A DNA stretch of 64,000 bases from an uncultured Eubacteriales bacterium (GTDB lineage: Bacteria; Bacillota; Clostridia; Peptostreptococcales; Anaerovoracaceae), in contig CADATO010000001.1 of assembly GCA_902790905.1 (NCBI GenBank), positions 1 through 64,000 of the forward strand, in the 5' to 3' direction. The position numbers were made by a program, and so were the translations under genes. Shown piece by piece: positions 9,074-18,345 of this stretch. The notes beneath the pieces are model-generated. The model did not search any database and was not told the DNA's origin. It saw only the letters and a program-made list of their open reading frames with translations. How positions within the stretch are numbered: the first letter of the stretch is position 1; each line of letters opens with the position of its first letter.

Positions 9074-9945
9074 CGGGGATGACGTTTGCCATCGTTGTCG
9101 GCTTCGCTTTCCTCGCGAATAAAGCAGCGCTTACCGGCGGCGGCCTCTACGATGTGCTGACCTACCGGTTTCTTTTTGCTTTGCTTGTCCTGCCGGTAGT
9201 CCTGAAGATCAGCAAACTGTCTCTGCGCATCGCAAAAAAAGACATACCGGCCATGCTTATGCTGTGTGCGACGTATCTGCTGTTCCTGCATTTTCAGCTG
9301 ATCGGACTTCTGACGTGCTCCACGGTTGTCGGTGCTGTCTTCTTTGCAACGGCGCCGGTATTCATCGCTGTAATTGCGGTCCCGCTGCTTGGAGAGCACC
9401 TTGATAAAGTACAGATCGCATGTATCCTCGCCGGTGCGCTCGCAGTGATCCTGATGATCATGAAAGGGGAAGGGGCCCGGGAGATGACGGCGGCCGGTGC
9501 CATGTGGCTGGCGCTGTCAACACTGCTCTCGGCCACCCACAGCACACTGACGCGGTATCACAGAGGAAAGTTTCAGCCGCTTGTGATCACAGGGTGGATC
9601 ATCGTCATCGGCACGGTCTATTTCTCTGTCCTGCTTCTGATCGATCACTGCAGCGCGGGGAATATGAGAGGATTCTTTGCGCCGCTGGCAGACCCGGCGT
9701 TCCTGCTTTCCTCCGTCTATCTCGGGATCGGATGCATCCTGGTCTCATCGGCGACGATCAACTACACATTCCGCATCCTGCCGGCTGCCAAAGCCGGGAT
9801 TTTCAACAATATATCGACCGTGATCTCGATCCTGGCAGGCGGACTCATCCTGCACGAACCGCTGACGATCGTTCACATTGTCTGTGCCGCGGTCGTCATC
9901 ACAGCGGCGATCATCATTAACGGCAGAAAGGATCAACTGACATGA
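9040..9945 (+). CDS. EamA/DMT-superfamily transporter
   Basis: The protein has 301 residues arranged as two EamA repeats with about ten hydrophobic helices and short loops. The second repeat ends with AGIFNNISTVISILAGGLIL followed by HEPLT, the usual 'P-(hh)-E' type EamA ending. The substrate cannot be inferred; the family exports or imports amino acids, nucleosides or other metabolites. The start at 9040 overlaps the upstream gene by 34 bases with AAGGTGG at 9030-9036 in good position; ATG 9079 is an alternative that would cut into the first helix. The stop overlaps the recX start. Confidence 0.85.
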   Translation: MQERTERKAVLTGMTFAIVVGFAFLANKAALTGGGLYDVLTYRFLFALLVLPVVLKISKLSLRIAKKDIPAMLMLCATYLLFLHFQLIGLLTCSTVVGAVFFATAPVFIAVIAVPLLGEHLDKVQIACILAGALAVILMIMKGEGAREMTAAGAMWLALSTLLSATHSTLTRYHRGKFQPLVITGWIIVIGTVYFSVLLLIDHCSAGNMRGFFAPLADPAFLLSSVYLGIGCILVSSATINYTFRILPAAKAGIFNNISTVISILAGGLILHEPLTIVHIVCAAVVITAAIIINGRKDQLT

Positions 9946-10427
9946 GCAGGGCAGAAAAAAAGGATGCCATGGAGACGGCACTCCGTTATCTGGAACACCG
10001 CGCCAGGACCGAACAGGAAGTGCGCGGCAGACTGGCCGATGCAGAATACGAAGCGGCAGAGATCGACGAATGCCTCCAGCGGCTGAAGGATCTGCACTAT
10101 GTCGATGATACCGAATACGCACTGTCATACCTGCGGCGCAGCCTTGAAAAACGGCGCGGACGGATGCGGTATTTCCGCGAACTCAAAGAGCGGGGGATCA
10201 GCCGCGACACAGCGCTGCAGGCCATCTACGAATACGAGGACGAAGAGAACGCAGATCTTTCTGCGATCGAATACACCAATGCGGAAGAAGAGGCAGGCCG
10301 GATCCTTGCCGGACGCGAACTGAACGACAGGGAAAAGGCGAGAGCGGCCCGCAGACTTGCTTCGCTGGGATATGAAACATCACTGATCTACGCCGTGATC
10401 GGCAGAATAGGACGGGAGTCGATATGA
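9942..10427 (+). CDS. recX: Regulatory protein RecX
   Basis: RecX binds RecA filaments and modulates recombinase activity. The 161-residue protein shows the tandem three-helix repeats of the family: ALRYLEHRARTEQEVRGRL, then a segment ending DLHYVDDTEYALSYLRR, then RMRYFRELKERGISRDTAL, and a final repeat ending ARRLASLGYETSLIYAVIG. It overlaps both neighbours by four bases (ATGA junctions), so it belongs to the 8.2-11.1 kb operon and not to recA, which lies 2.7 kb downstream under its own SOS promoter. Confidence 0.9.
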   Translation: MSRAEKKDAMETALRYLEHRARTEQEVRGRLADAEYEAAEIDECLQRLKDLHYVDDTEYALSYLRRSLEKRRGRMRYFRELKERGISRDTALQAIYEYEDEENADLSAIEYTNAEEEAGRILAGRELNDREKARAARRLASLGYETSLIYAVIGRIGRESI

Positions 10428-11113
10428 ACGAACAGTTTATCCGCAACGCCTGGATTCTGGGGGAAGAAGGAATCGAAAAGCTGCACCGTGCATCTGTCCT
10501 GGTTGCCGGGCTTGGCGGCGTCGGCGGCTATGTCTGCGAAGTACTCGCGCGGGCAGGTGTCGGCCGGCTCGTCATCGTTGATCACGATGTGGTCGAACCG
10601 ACCAACATCAACCGCCAGATCATTGCCATGCACAGCACCCTCGGAAAAAAGAAGACGGTTGCCATGAAAGACCGGATTCACGATATCTGGCCATCTGCAA
10701 AAGTTGAAACATTGGACTGTTTTCTTGATCAGGCAACCATTGCCGCACTCCCGCAGGACATCGACTACGTGGTCGACGCCATCGACACGGTCACGGCAAA
10801 AGCGATGCTCATCGCCTGGAGCAAAGATCACAACATCCCGGTGATTTCCGCCATGGGAGCGGCCAACAAGACAGACCCGACAGCGTTCAAAGCAGCGGAT
10901 ATTTCAAAGACGAAGGTCTGTCCGCTCGCCAAAGCCGTGCGCAGACAGCTGCGCGACCGCGGGATCACAGAAGGCGTCAAGGTCATCTATTCAGAGGAAC
11001 AGCCGGTCAAAGGCACTGCGCTCGGCAGCCTGTCCTACGTACCGCCTGTGATGGGGATGCTGCTCGCCGGGGAAGTGATCCGCGACGTCGTCGGATTTGT
11101 TCCGGAACGTTAG
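10424..11113 (+). CDS. tcdA: tRNA threonylcarbamoyladenosine dehydratase (TcdA/CsdL family)
   Basis: This is a ThiF/HesA/MoeB-type adenylating protein of 229 residues. The nucleotide-binding GLGGVGGYVCEVLARAGVG segment is near residues 29-47, followed by DHDVVEPTNINRQ with the Arg and Asp residues typical of E1-like enzymes. FIRNAWILGEEGIEKL at the N-terminus and SYVPPVMGMLLAGEVI at the C-terminus match TcdA, which cyclises t6A to ct6A in tRNA. No CxxC zinc motif is present, as expected for TcdA and unlike MoeB. GGGAG at 10414-10418 precedes the start. The gene overlaps recX by four bases. Confidence 0.88.
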   Translation: MNEQFIRNAWILGEEGIEKLHRASVLVAGLGGVGGYVCEVLARAGVGRLVIVDHDVVEPTNINRQIIAMHSTLGKKKTVAMKDRIHDIWPSAKVETLDCFLDQATIAALPQDIDYVVDAIDTVTAKAMLIAWSKDHNIPVISAMGAANKTDPTAFKAADISKTKVCPLAKAVRRQLRDRGITEGVKVIYSEEQPVKGTALGSLSYVPPVMGMLLAGEVIRDVVGFVPER

Positions 11114-11136
11114 TTTCCATAAGGAGTATTATGTAA

Positions 11137-11844
11137 ATGCGTTTATTCATCATTGGGGATACACATTTATCAAACGATCCGCGCATCGGCAAGCCGATGG
11201 ATATCTTCGGCGCGGCCTGGAACGACCATCAGGAACGCCTGCAGCAGGACTGGGACGCCTGTGTCAGCGAAGAAGACACGGTCATCGTCGCCGGGGACAT
11301 CAGCTGGGGGATGCGTCTTGACGAAGCGATGGCCGATCTCAACTGGCTCCACGAACGGCCCGGGACCAAGGTGCTGATCAAAGGCAACCACGACCTGTGG
11401 TGGACGGGGATCACGAAGCTGAATCAGCTCTTCCCGGATATGCGATTCCTGCAGAACAGCTGCTACGACTGCGGTGACGGGACGTACATCTGCGGGTCGC
11501 GCGGGTGGATCTGCCCCGGGGCGGAAGGCTTTGAAGCTGCCGACGAGGTCGTTTACAACAGGGAATCGCTCCGCCTGCGGGCTTCTCTTGAAGCAGCCGC
11601 AGCCAGACAGGCTGAAACCATCATCGGTGTGCTGCATTATCCGCCGACCAACGACAAGTTCCAGCCGTCCGCTTTTACTTCGCTGTTTGAAGAATTCGGC
11701 GTACGGCGCGTGTATTACGGCCATCTGCACGGCAGAGAAGCGTACCGGAAGGGAATCAGAGGCAACCTCAATGGTGTCACTTATGACCTGGTATCGCTCG
11801 ACTATCTGTCGTGCCGCTTAAAAGAAATTACAGTAACAGACTAA
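11137..11844 (+). CDS. Metallophosphoesterase, calcineurin-like
   Basis: Metal-binding motifs of the calcineurin-like family are complete: IIGDTHLS near residue 5 (D-x-H), VIVAGDISWGM near residue 50 (G-D), LIKGNHDLWW near residue 79 (G-N-H-D), VLHYPP near residue 166 and YYGHLHGREAY near residue 191 (G-H-x-H). The SNDPRIGKPMDIFGAAWNDH segment after the first motif is characteristic of a Bacillota subgroup of unknown substrate. AAGGAG at 11120-11125 precedes the start. No substrate can be assigned. It lies between tcdA and deoB with short gaps. Confidence 0.85.
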   Translation: MRLFIIGDTHLSNDPRIGKPMDIFGAAWNDHQERLQQDWDACVSEEDTVIVAGDISWGMRLDEAMADLNWLHERPGTKVLIKGNHDLWWTGITKLNQLFPDMRFLQNSCYDCGDGTYICGSRGWICPGAEGFEAADEVVYNRESLRLRASLEAAAARQAETIIGVLHYPPTNDKFQPSAFTSLFEEFGVRRVYYGHLHGREAYRKGIRGNLNGVTYDLVSLDYLSCRLKEITVTD

Positions 11845-11859
11845 GAACAGGAGGCACTC

Positions 11860-13032
11860 ATGAATCGCATTATTCTGATCGTACTGGACAGCCTCGGCAT
11901 AGGTGAACTTCCAGACGCAGCCGCTTTCGGCGATACCGGCGCAGACACGTTCGGTCATATCCTCGACAGAATGGGGACCATGCAGATCCCGCATCTGCAG
12001 GAACTTGGATTTTGTAATATCACCGGCGCTGCCGGCGGCAGACTCGCGGTCGATGCACCGGCCGGTTCTTTTGGCAGACTCGCCGAGATCTCCAGCGGCA
12101 AAGACACGACGACAGGGCACTGGGAAATCGCCGGCATTGAGACGAAAATCCCGTTCAAGACCTATCCGGATGGGTTCCCGGCAGCGTTTATGAAGCGCTT
12201 TGAGGAGGCGATCGGCCGCAGCACGCTCGGCAACAAAGTGGCCTCCGGTACCGAGATCATTGAAGAGCTCGGTGATGAACACGAGGCAACCGGCAGCCCG
12301 ATCATCTATACCTCTGCGGACAGTGTTTTTCAGGTTGCCGCCAACGTCGATGTGATCCCGCTGGAAGAACTGTACCGCATCTGTGAAACGGCGCGCAGCA
12401 TGCTCGTAGGCGAATACGCCTGCTGCCGCGTGATTGCCAGACCGTACAAGGTCATCGATGGCAAGCGTGTGCGCACATCCGACCGCCACGACTATTCCGT
12501 CGATCCGCACGCCCCGACAATGCTCGACCATATCAAAGACGCAGGCAAGACCGTCTATGCAGTCGGCAAGATCAGAGACATCTTCAACGGACAGGGGATC
12601 ACGGAGAGCGTCCATACGGAGAACAACCTTGACGGCGTAGAAAAGACGATCGAGGCGATGCAGAACGACTTTGAAGGGATCATCTTTACCAACCTGGTCG
12701 ACTTTGACAGCAAATACGGACACCGGCGCGATCCGATCGGATACGGCAAAGCCATCGAGGAATTCGATGCCGCGCTGCCCGGTGTTCTCGAAGCGATGAA
12801 AGAGGATGATATCCTCATGCTCACTGCCGACCACGGCAATGATCCGGTCCACGCCGGCTTCAACCACACAAGAGAGTACATCCCGTTCGTAGCATTCGGC
12901 AAACGTATTAAAGAAGGGTACGATCTGGGCACCAGAAGCACCTACGGGGATATCGGCCAGACGATCTGCGACATCCTCGGTGCGGCACCGACCGCGATTG
13001 GTACCAGCTTCAAAAATGAGATTCTTAAATAG
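11860..13032 (+). CDS. deoB: Phosphopentomutase
   Basis: DeoB interconverts ribose-1-phosphate or deoxyribose-1-phosphate and the 5-phosphates during nucleoside catabolism. At 390 residues it has the usual length. Alkaline-phosphatase-fold metal ligands are visible: the N-terminal VLDSLGIGELPDA, GKDTTTGHWEIAG near residue 86 (Thr that carries the phosphate), and LTADHGNDP near residue 322, followed by HTREYIPF. AGGAGG at 11849-11854 precedes the ATG. No other nucleoside-salvage gene lies beside it. Confidence 0.95.
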   Translation: MNRIILIVLDSLGIGELPDAAAFGDTGADTFGHILDRMGTMQIPHLQELGFCNITGAAGGRLAVDAPAGSFGRLAEISSGKDTTTGHWEIAGIETKIPFKTYPDGFPAAFMKRFEEAIGRSTLGNKVASGTEIIEELGDEHEATGSPIIYTSADSVFQVAANVDVIPLEELYRICETARSMLVGEYACCRVIARPYKVIDGKRVRTSDRHDYSVDPHAPTMLDHIKDAGKTVYAVGKIRDIFNGQGITESVHTENNLDGVEKTIEAMQNDFEGIIFTNLVDFDSKYGHRRDPIGYGKAIEEFDAALPGVLEAMKEDDILMLTADHGNDPVHAGFNHTREYIPFVAFGKRIKEGYDLGTRSTYGDIGQTICDILGAAPTAIGTSFKNEILK

Positions 13033-13078
13033 ATTGCCATATTTTACCATCTATGCTAAAATTCCTATGAAGCAGCAC

Positions 13079-13107
13079 TTGACACAGGATCGCGGCTGAT
13101 GTAGTAT
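13079..13107 (+). promoter_or_regulatory. recA promoter (sigma-A type)
   Basis: TTGACA at 13079-13084 and TAGTAT at 13102-13107 are separated by exactly 17 bases. The predicted start of transcription, about 13114, falls within the LexA box. Confidence 0.75.
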
Positions 13108-13112
13108 GAGTA

Positions 13113-13126
13113 CGAACAAATGTTCT
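13113..13126 (+). promoter_or_regulatory. LexA (SOS) box upstream of recA
   Basis: CGAACAAATGTTCT matches the Bacillus-type SOS box (CGAAC, four bases, GTTCG/T). It sits just after the -10 hexamer, where bound LexA would block initiation, and 17 bases before the recA start codon. Confidence 0.85.
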
Positions 13127-13143
13127 TTTTTATGGAGGAAACC

Positions 13144-14256
13144 ATGGCAACGAACAAATCCAAAGATATGATCGACATCAACGCGACCCGTGAGGAACGG
13201 GAAAAGGCTCTGGAAGCCGCGCTCAATCAGATCGAAAAACAATACGGCAAAGGCGCCGTCATGCGTCTTGGTGATGATAGCGCCAGACTCAATGTAGAGG
13301 CGATTCCGACCGGATCCATCACTCTCGACCTGGCAACAGGCATTGGCGGGATTCCCAAGGGCAGAGTGACCGAGATCTACGGTCCCGAGTCCTCCGGTAA
13401 AACAACCCTGACGCTGCATATCATTGCAGAAGCACAGAAGAAGGGCGGCAAAGCTGCCTTTATCGACGCGGAGCATGCGCTCGATCCCGATTATGCTGCC
13501 AAACTCGGCGTGAATGTGGATGAGCTGCTTGTGTCCCAGCCGGACTCCGGCGAGCAGGCGCTTGAGATCTGCGAAATGCTCGTCCGCAGCGGCGCGCTGG
13601 ATGTTGTCGTCATCGACTCTGTCGCCGCGCTTGTTCCGAAGGGCGAGATCCAGGGCGATATGGGCGACAGCCATATCGGTCTGCAGGCAAGACTGATGTC
13701 GCAGGCGCTGCGTAAGATGACCAGCGTGATCAACCGTTCGAACTGCGCCGTCATCTTTATCAACCAGCTGCGTGAAAAAGTAGGCGTCATGTTCGGCAAT
13801 CCGGAAGTCACAACCGGCGGCCGCGCGCTGAAATTCTATTCGACAATGCGTATTGATGTACGCAGGATCGAAGCGATCAAGGTCGGTGATCAGATGGTGG
13901 GCAACCACACCCGCGCCAAGATCGTCAAGAACAAGGTCGCACCGCCGTTTAAGTCCGCCGAATTCGATATCATGTACGGAGAAGGCATCTCCCGCGAAGG
14001 CAATGTGCTCGATGCGGCAATCGAACGCGATATCGTCCAGAAATCCGGTTCCTGGTTCAGTTACAACGGAGACCGGATCGGCCAGGGCCGCGAGAACGCA
14101 AAAGGATTCCTCAAATCCAACCCGGACATCCTGAAAGAGATCGAAGAGAAAGTCATCGACACCCTGCATGAGAAGAAGGATGAGGAAAAGGACGCACCGT
14201 CTAAGAATAAAGACGGTCTGCGCGTCGACGAAGACGGCGTGATCATGGATGCCTGA
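13144..14256 (+). CDS. recA: Recombinase RecA
   Basis: RecA is the strand-exchange protein and SOS co-protease. Walker [10 protein letters not shown] is near residue 80, [16 protein letters not shown] holds Walker B near residue 155, and [17 protein letters not shown] is the L2/DNA-binding region near residue 208. At 370 residues it is somewhat longer than most, with an acidic, Lys-rich C-terminal tail. The start at 13144 is chosen because GGAGG at 13134-13138 precedes it and MATNKSKDM resembles RecA starts; upstream in-frame ATGs lie between the LexA box and the ribosome-binding site. A terminator follows. Confidence 0.97.
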   Translation: MATNKSKDMIDINATREEREKALEAALNQIEKQYGKGAVMRLGDDSARLNVEAIPTGSITLDLATGIGGIPKGRVTEIYGPESSGKTTLTLHIIAEAQKKGGKAAFIDAEHALDPDYAAKLGVNVDELLVSQPDSGEQALEICEMLVRSGALDVVVIDSVAALVPKGEIQGDMGDSHIGLQARLMSQALRKMTSVINRSNCAVIFINQLREKVGVMFGNPEVTTGGRALKFYSTMRIDVRRIEAIKVGDQMVGNHTRAKIVKNKVAPPFKSAEFDIMYGEGISREGNVLDAAIERDIVQKSGSWFSYNGDRIGQGRENAKGFLKSNPDILKEIEEKVIDTLHEKKDEEKDAPSKNKDGLRVDEDGVIMDA

Positions 14257-14299
14257 TCCGGCGGATGTAAAGACTGTCCATATACTTGCACGTTACGAC

Positions 14300-14336
14300 A
14301 CATGAGCTGCCGGTCCACCGGCGCTCATGTTTTTTT
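14300..14336 (+). terminator. Intrinsic terminator after recA
   Basis: The arms ACATGAGC and GCTCATGT, extended inward by GCCGG and CCGGC around a short loop, form a strong hairpin followed by a run of seven T. This isolates recA from hemW. Confidence 0.9.
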
Positions 14337-14354
14337 ATCCCCTGTTTTCGAATA

Positions 14355-14363
14355 TGGTATGAT
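14355..14363 (+). promoter_or_regulatory. Extended -10 promoter of hemW
   Basis: TGGTATGAT (TG-n-TATGAT) lies just downstream of the recA terminator and ten bases before the hemW ATG at 14373. No good -35 is visible. The very short leader makes the call tentative. Confidence 0.4.
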
Positions 14364-14372
14364 AAATATGTT

Positions 14373-15518
14373 ATGAAAGAAGGACTGTACATCCATATCC
14401 CATACTGCCGCAGAAAATGCGGTTACTGCGGATTCACATCCTATCCGCTGCCTGCAGGGAACGTTCCCGATGAACTGATTGATCTTTTGCTGCAGGAAAT
14501 GCGTTTCTATGAAGAGCGCCTTGGCAGACTTGACGTCGACACAGTCTTCATCGGCGGCGGCACACCTTCGCTGCTTGCACCGTCACAGTTCGAGCGGCTT
14601 ATGAAGGGTGTCAGACAGTGTTTTGATGTGGCAGAGGATGCTGAAATAACCAGCGAGGCCAATCCGGACTCCCTGTCGGAGGAGGTGCTTGCAGCCATGG
14701 CAGAATCCGGTATCAATCGTCTGTCCATGGGTGCCCAGTCACTCGACAATACGCTTTTGTCGCTCCTCGGAAGGATTCACGACCGGGATGGCTTTCTGCG
14801 CGCCTATGAACGGGCTGCCGCTGCAGGATTTGACAATATCAATATTGATCTGATGTTCGGTCTGCCGATGCAGACGTATGATCAGTGGATGTCCACGCTC
14901 AGGGAGACTGCCGCGCTCGGGCCGTCGCATCTTTCTTTGTACACGATCCAGCTCGAAGAAGGGACGCCGTTCTACGAAGCCTACAGGAACGGAAAGCTCG
15001 ATCTGCCCGCTGTATCACTGGACCGGCAGATGTACCACGATGCTGCTGCATTTCTGCGTTCACAGGGGATGGAGCATTACGAGATTTCCAATTTTGCACG
15101 CCCCGGGGCTCACTGCCGGCACAACCTGAAATACTGGGATATGACGCCCTTTATCGGTATCGGACCGTCCGCCGCGTCCTATATGGAAAACCGGCGGTAT
15201 CAGAATCCCGCAGATCTGCACGCATGGAAAGAGTGCATCGGGTCCGGCAGGCTGGCCTTTGATACTGCGGCTGCAGAAGGAACGGACGATGCGATGGAAA
15301 TCTTCTGCTTTACTTCGCTTCGCACTGCCACCGGTCTCGATACGCAGAAATTTAAGAAATGGTTTGGGATTTCTCTGGAAGAAGCCTATCAAAAGGAACC
15401 GCCGCCTGTTGACCAGTGGATCGGGCAGGGACTGCTGCGCAAAGAGAACACCCGTCTGATCCTGACAGAGAAGGGCATTGATGTGTCCAATGAAATCATG
15501 AGTGCGTTCATGCGATGA
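14373..15518 (+). CDS. hemW: Radical SAM heme chaperone HemW (coproporphyrinogen III oxidase-like)
   Basis: The 381-residue protein begins MKEGLYIHIPYC; the radical-SAM cluster cysteines are Cys12, Cys16 and Cys19 (C-x3-C-x2-C). FIGGGTPSLL near residue 57, NRLSMGAQS near residue 115 and GLPMQTYDQW near residue 158 are HemN/HemW family motifs, and the HemW C-terminal domain follows. Family members of this length without the extra HemN N-terminal segment are heme-trafficking chaperones rather than oxidases. The start is set at 14373, as longer readings run back into the terminator. No ribosome-binding site is obvious. Confidence 0.9.
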   Translation: MKEGLYIHIPYCRRKCGYCGFTSYPLPAGNVPDELIDLLLQEMRFYEERLGRLDVDTVFIGGGTPSLLAPSQFERLMKGVRQCFDVAEDAEITSEANPDSLSEEVLAAMAESGINRLSMGAQSLDNTLLSLLGRIHDRDGFLRAYERAAAAGFDNINIDLMFGLPMQTYDQWMSTLRETAALGPSHLSLYTIQLEEGTPFYEAYRNGKLDLPAVSLDRQMYHDAAAFLRSQGMEHYEISNFARPGAHCRHNLKYWDMTPFIGIGPSAASYMENRRYQNPADLHAWKECIGSGRLAFDTAAAEGTDDAMEIFCFTSLRTATGLDTQKFKKWFGISLEEAYQKEPPPVDQWIGQGLLRKENTRLILTEKGIDVSNEIMSAFMR

Positions 15519-15542
15519 GGGCATACGCACACGATCTGTGCA

Positions 15543-15551
15543 TGATATAAT
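15543..15551 (+). promoter_or_regulatory. Extended -10 promoter of glpK
   Basis: TGATATAAT is a perfect extended -10 (TG-n-TATAAT) lying 77 bases before the glpK start. The region 17 bases upstream has no recognisable -35, which is typical for this promoter class. Confidence 0.6.
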
Positions 15552-15628
15552 GAATGTATCTTCAGCAGTGCGCACGGACTGCCGCTGCTATCACGAACAA
15601 CCAGGCGGATACCCCGCGGAGGAATACT

Positions 15629-17122
15629 ATGAAGCAATACGTCATGGCGATCGATCAGGGAACGACGAGTTCCCGCTGTGTTCTTTACAATAAGAAGGGA
15701 GCTATGGTCAGCATGGCTCAGAAGGAGTTTACGCAGATCTACCCGCAGCCGGGCTGGGTCGAGCACAACGCGGAAGAGATCTGGGAGACGCAGCTGTTTG
15801 TCTGCAGAGAAGCGCTCGCCAAGATCGGCGCCTTCTGGGATGACATCGCAGCGATCGGAATCACCAACCAGCGCGAGACCACGATCGTCTGGGATAAGAC
15901 GACAGGCAAACCTGTTTATAACGCCATCGTATGGCAATGCCGCCGCACTGCGGAATTCTGCAACGAGATCGGGACAGAGGAAGTCCGTAACATGATCCGT
16001 GAGAAGACCGGCCTGATCCTCGATCCTTATTTTTCCGGCACAAAGATCCACTGGATCCTCGACCACGTAGAAGGCGCCAGAGAGCGTGCCGAGAACGGGG
16101 AACTGTTGTTTGGAACGATCGAGACCTGGCTGATCTGGAACCTGACCGGCGGCAGAGTCCATGTCACAGACCACTCCAATGCAGCCCGTACAATGCTGTT
16201 CAATATCCACACCCTGCAATGGGACGAAGACCTTCTGCAGCTGCTGGACATTCCCGCATGTATGCTGCCGCAGCCGGTTGAAAACAGCGCTGTCTATGGC
16301 GAGACCGAGGACGCTATGTTCGGCGGACCGGTACCGATCGCTGGCGCCGCCGGCGATCAGCAGGCTGCGCTATTCGGACAGCTCTGTTTTGAAGAGCAGG
16401 AAGGGAAGATGACCTACGGGACGGGCGGATTCATGCTGCTCAATACCGGAGACCGCGTCATCACCTCAGAGAACGGACTGCTGTCAACGGTCGGCTGGAC
16501 ACTGCAGGGAAAGACCTCTTATGCGATGGAAGGCTCGATCTTTGTGGAAGGCGCCGTCATTCAGTGGCTGCGCGATGAACTCGGGATCCTCAAGAGCGCA
16601 GGGGAGTCAGAGGAACTGGCTGCCTCGGTTGAGGACAATGCAGGCGTCTATCTCGTCCCAGCCTTCACAGGTCTTGGCGCACCGCACTGGGATCCATTCG
16701 CAAGAGGGACGATCTGCGGTCTGACACGCGGCACAAAACGTGCGCATATCGTCAGAGCGGCGCTTGAGTCCATGGCTTATCAGACAGTCGACCTTTCTGC
16801 AGCAATGAAGGAGGACCTCGGCCATCCGCTCAAAACCTTCAAGGTGGACGGCGGTGCATGCGCCAATGATTTCCTCATGCAGTTCCAGGCGGATATGCTG
16901 GATACGGCAGTGGTCAGACCGGCTGTTGTTGAAACCACATCGCTCGGTGCCGCGTACCTGGCCGGTCTTGCAGTCGGGTACTGGGACAGCCTGGATGAGA
17001 TCAAGGCAAACGAACAGTTCGACCGTGTATTCCAGCCGCAGATGGAGGAACAGAAGCGCCGGAAAATGATCGAAGACTGGCACGAGGCAGTGCGCAGATC
17101 CGGCGGCTGGATCCGTGAATAA
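15629..17122 (+). CDS. glpK: Glycerol kinase
   Basis: GlpK phosphorylates glycerol to glycerol-3-phosphate in the cytoplasm. The 497-residue protein has the FGGY-kinase signatures: [15 protein letters not shown] at the N-terminus, [11 protein letters not shown] near residue 83, [14 protein letters not shown] near residue 240, and [19 protein letters not shown] near residue 405. CGGAGGAA at 15617-15624 sets the start at ATG 15629; longer in-frame starts lack a ribosome-binding site. It stands alone: no glpF or glpO/D neighbour is present, and the heat-shock operon follows behind its own promoter. Confidence 0.96.
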   Translation: MKQYVMAIDQGTTSSRCVLYNKKGAMVSMAQKEFTQIYPQPGWVEHNAEEIWETQLFVCREALAKIGAFWDDIAAIGITNQRETTIVWDKTTGKPVYNAIVWQCRRTAEFCNEIGTEEVRNMIREKTGLILDPYFSGTKIHWILDHVEGARERAENGELLFGTIETWLIWNLTGGRVHVTDHSNAARTMLFNIHTLQWDEDLLQLLDIPACMLPQPVENSAVYGETEDAMFGGPVPIAGAAGDQQAALFGQLCFEEQEGKMTYGTGGFMLLNTGDRVITSENGLLSTVGWTLQGKTSYAMEGSIFVEGAVIQWLRDELGILKSAGESEELAASVEDNAGVYLVPAFTGLGAPHWDPFARGTICGLTRGTKRAHIVRAALESMAYQTVDLSAAMKEDLGHPLKTFKVDGGACANDFLMQFQADMLDTAVVRPAVVETTSLGAAYLAGLAVGYWDSLDEIKANEQFDRVFQPQMEEQKRRKMIEDWHEAVRRSGGWIRE

Positions 17123-17133
17123 ACGTCCGGATA

Positions 17134-17143
17134 GAGCGATTCC
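17134..17143 (+). repeat. GAGCGATTCC motif, intergenic copy
   Basis: One of ten exact copies of GAGCGATTCC in the window. This copy lies 12 bases after glpK, outside any gene. The others start at 6414, 36934, 39235, 47406 and 61404 (+) and at 11562, 39987, 48999 and 52102 (read on -). Confidence 0.6.
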
Positions 17144-17206
17144 ATGACTGAAAAATACATATTCTGAAACCTTGCCCGCAGGTACCTGAAAACTTCCTAA
17201 AAGGTG

Positions 17207-17235
17207 TTGACAGACCATCTTGCGGGCATTATATT
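17207..17235 (+). promoter_or_regulatory. Promoter of the hrcA-grpE-dnaK-dnaJ operon
   Basis: TTGACA at 17207-17212 and TATATT at 17230-17235 are 17 bases apart. The CIRCE operator begins ten bases after the -10, so the predicted start of transcription lies at its edge. Confidence 0.8.
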
Positions 17236-17244
17236 AAATATAGG

Positions 17245-17271
17245 TTAGCACTCACAAGTGCTGAGTGCTAA
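17245..17271 (+). promoter_or_regulatory. CIRCE element (HrcA operator)
   Basis: TTAGCACTC and GAGTGCTAA, separated by nine bases, are a perfect match to the CIRCE consensus. HrcA, encoded directly downstream, should bind here and repress its own operon until heat stress. Confidence 0.97.
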
Positions 17272-17289
17272 TACCAAAGAGGTGAGATC

Positions 17290-18345
17290 ATGGATTTGAA
17301 TGAAAGAAAACTTAAGGTTTTGCAGGCGATCATCAGTGATTTTGTTGCGACTGCAGAGCCCGTAGGATCCAGGACCCTGACCAGAAAGTACGATCTGGGC
17401 TTCAGCCCCGCAACGATCCGCAATGAGATGGCAGATCTTGAAGAAATGGGGTATCTGACCCATCCGCATACTTCCGCAGGGCGGATCCCTTCGGAAAAAG
17501 CATACCGCCTGTATGTCAACGAACTGATGAAAAAGCAGGAGCTTACAAAGGCGGAGAAGAACGCGATTTCCTCGCAGCTGATGGCGAATTTCGACGAGCT
17601 CGACAAGACCATCGAACACGCCGCGCACATCCTTTCCGAGATCACGCAGCTGACGGCGTTCGCGATGACGCCGCGCAAGGAACAGGACATCATCAAGTAT
17701 ATCCGGCTGCTGCCCGTTGATGAGCACACCGTGGTCCTTATGATCGTCTCGGAGAGCGGCAAGATTTCCAACCAGTCGCTGCGGATCGCACAGGGATATC
17801 AGGAAGAAACGCTCGATATGCTTTCCAAGTCGTTCACGTATTCATATAAAGGCAAGACGCTGAACGAAGCCATCAAGATGAATATCATCCGCGACTTCGA
17901 GTCCGATATCGAAATGATGCGCCTTGTGCAGGACAACGTGATGCCGCATCTGATGCGCACGTTTGAAGACATGCTCAACATCAACCTGTATTTGGACGGC
18001 TATTCCAACATCTTCGATCTGCCGGAGTACAGCGACATCAGCCGCGCGCGTATGTTCCTGAACATGCTCAACCAGAAAGATGTGATGACGGACGAGCTGA
18101 TCAGAAGGGGCGAGGGTCTGAAGATCACGATCGGCGACGAGAACGACAGCGCGGATATGAAGGACTGCAGCCTGATCACCGCCACCTACCATATCGATGG
18201 CAAACTGGTCGGCAAGATCGGCGTCATCGGACCAACGCGTATGAAATACAGCAAGATCACCTCGGTGATCGAGTACCTGACAGACAACCTGAACAATGCT
18301 TTCACATTGCCCGGAGGACAGAATGACAAAGAAAAAGAACGATAA
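17290..18345 (+). CDS. hrcA: Heat-inducible transcription repressor HrcA
   Basis: HrcA binds CIRCE and represses class I heat-shock genes, with GroE known to assist it in other species. The 351-residue protein has the N-terminal winged helix with FVATAEPVGSRTLTRKYDLG and SPATIRNEMADLEEMGYL near residues 18-60, then SAGRIPSEKAYRLYV, and ends with IGVIGPTRMKYSKI in the C-terminal domain, all typical. GAGGTGA at 17280-17286 lies before the ATG, and a CIRCE site is 19 bases upstream. grpE overlaps its 3' end by 23 bases. Confidence 0.96.
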   Translation: MDLNERKLKVLQAIISDFVATAEPVGSRTLTRKYDLGFSPATIRNEMADLEEMGYLTHPHTSAGRIPSEKAYRLYVNELMKKQELTKAEKNAISSQLMANFDELDKTIEHAAHILSEITQLTAFAMTPRKEQDIIKYIRLLPVDEHTVVLMIVSESGKISNQSLRIAQGYQEETLDMLSKSFTYSYKGKTLNEAIKMNIIRDFESDIEMMRLVQDNVMPHLMRTFEDMLNINLYLDGYSNIFDLPEYSDISRARMFLNMLNQKDVMTDELIRRGEGLKITIGDENDSADMKDCSLITATYHIDGKLVGKIGVIGPTRMKYSKITSVIEYLTDNLNNAFTLPGGQNDKEKER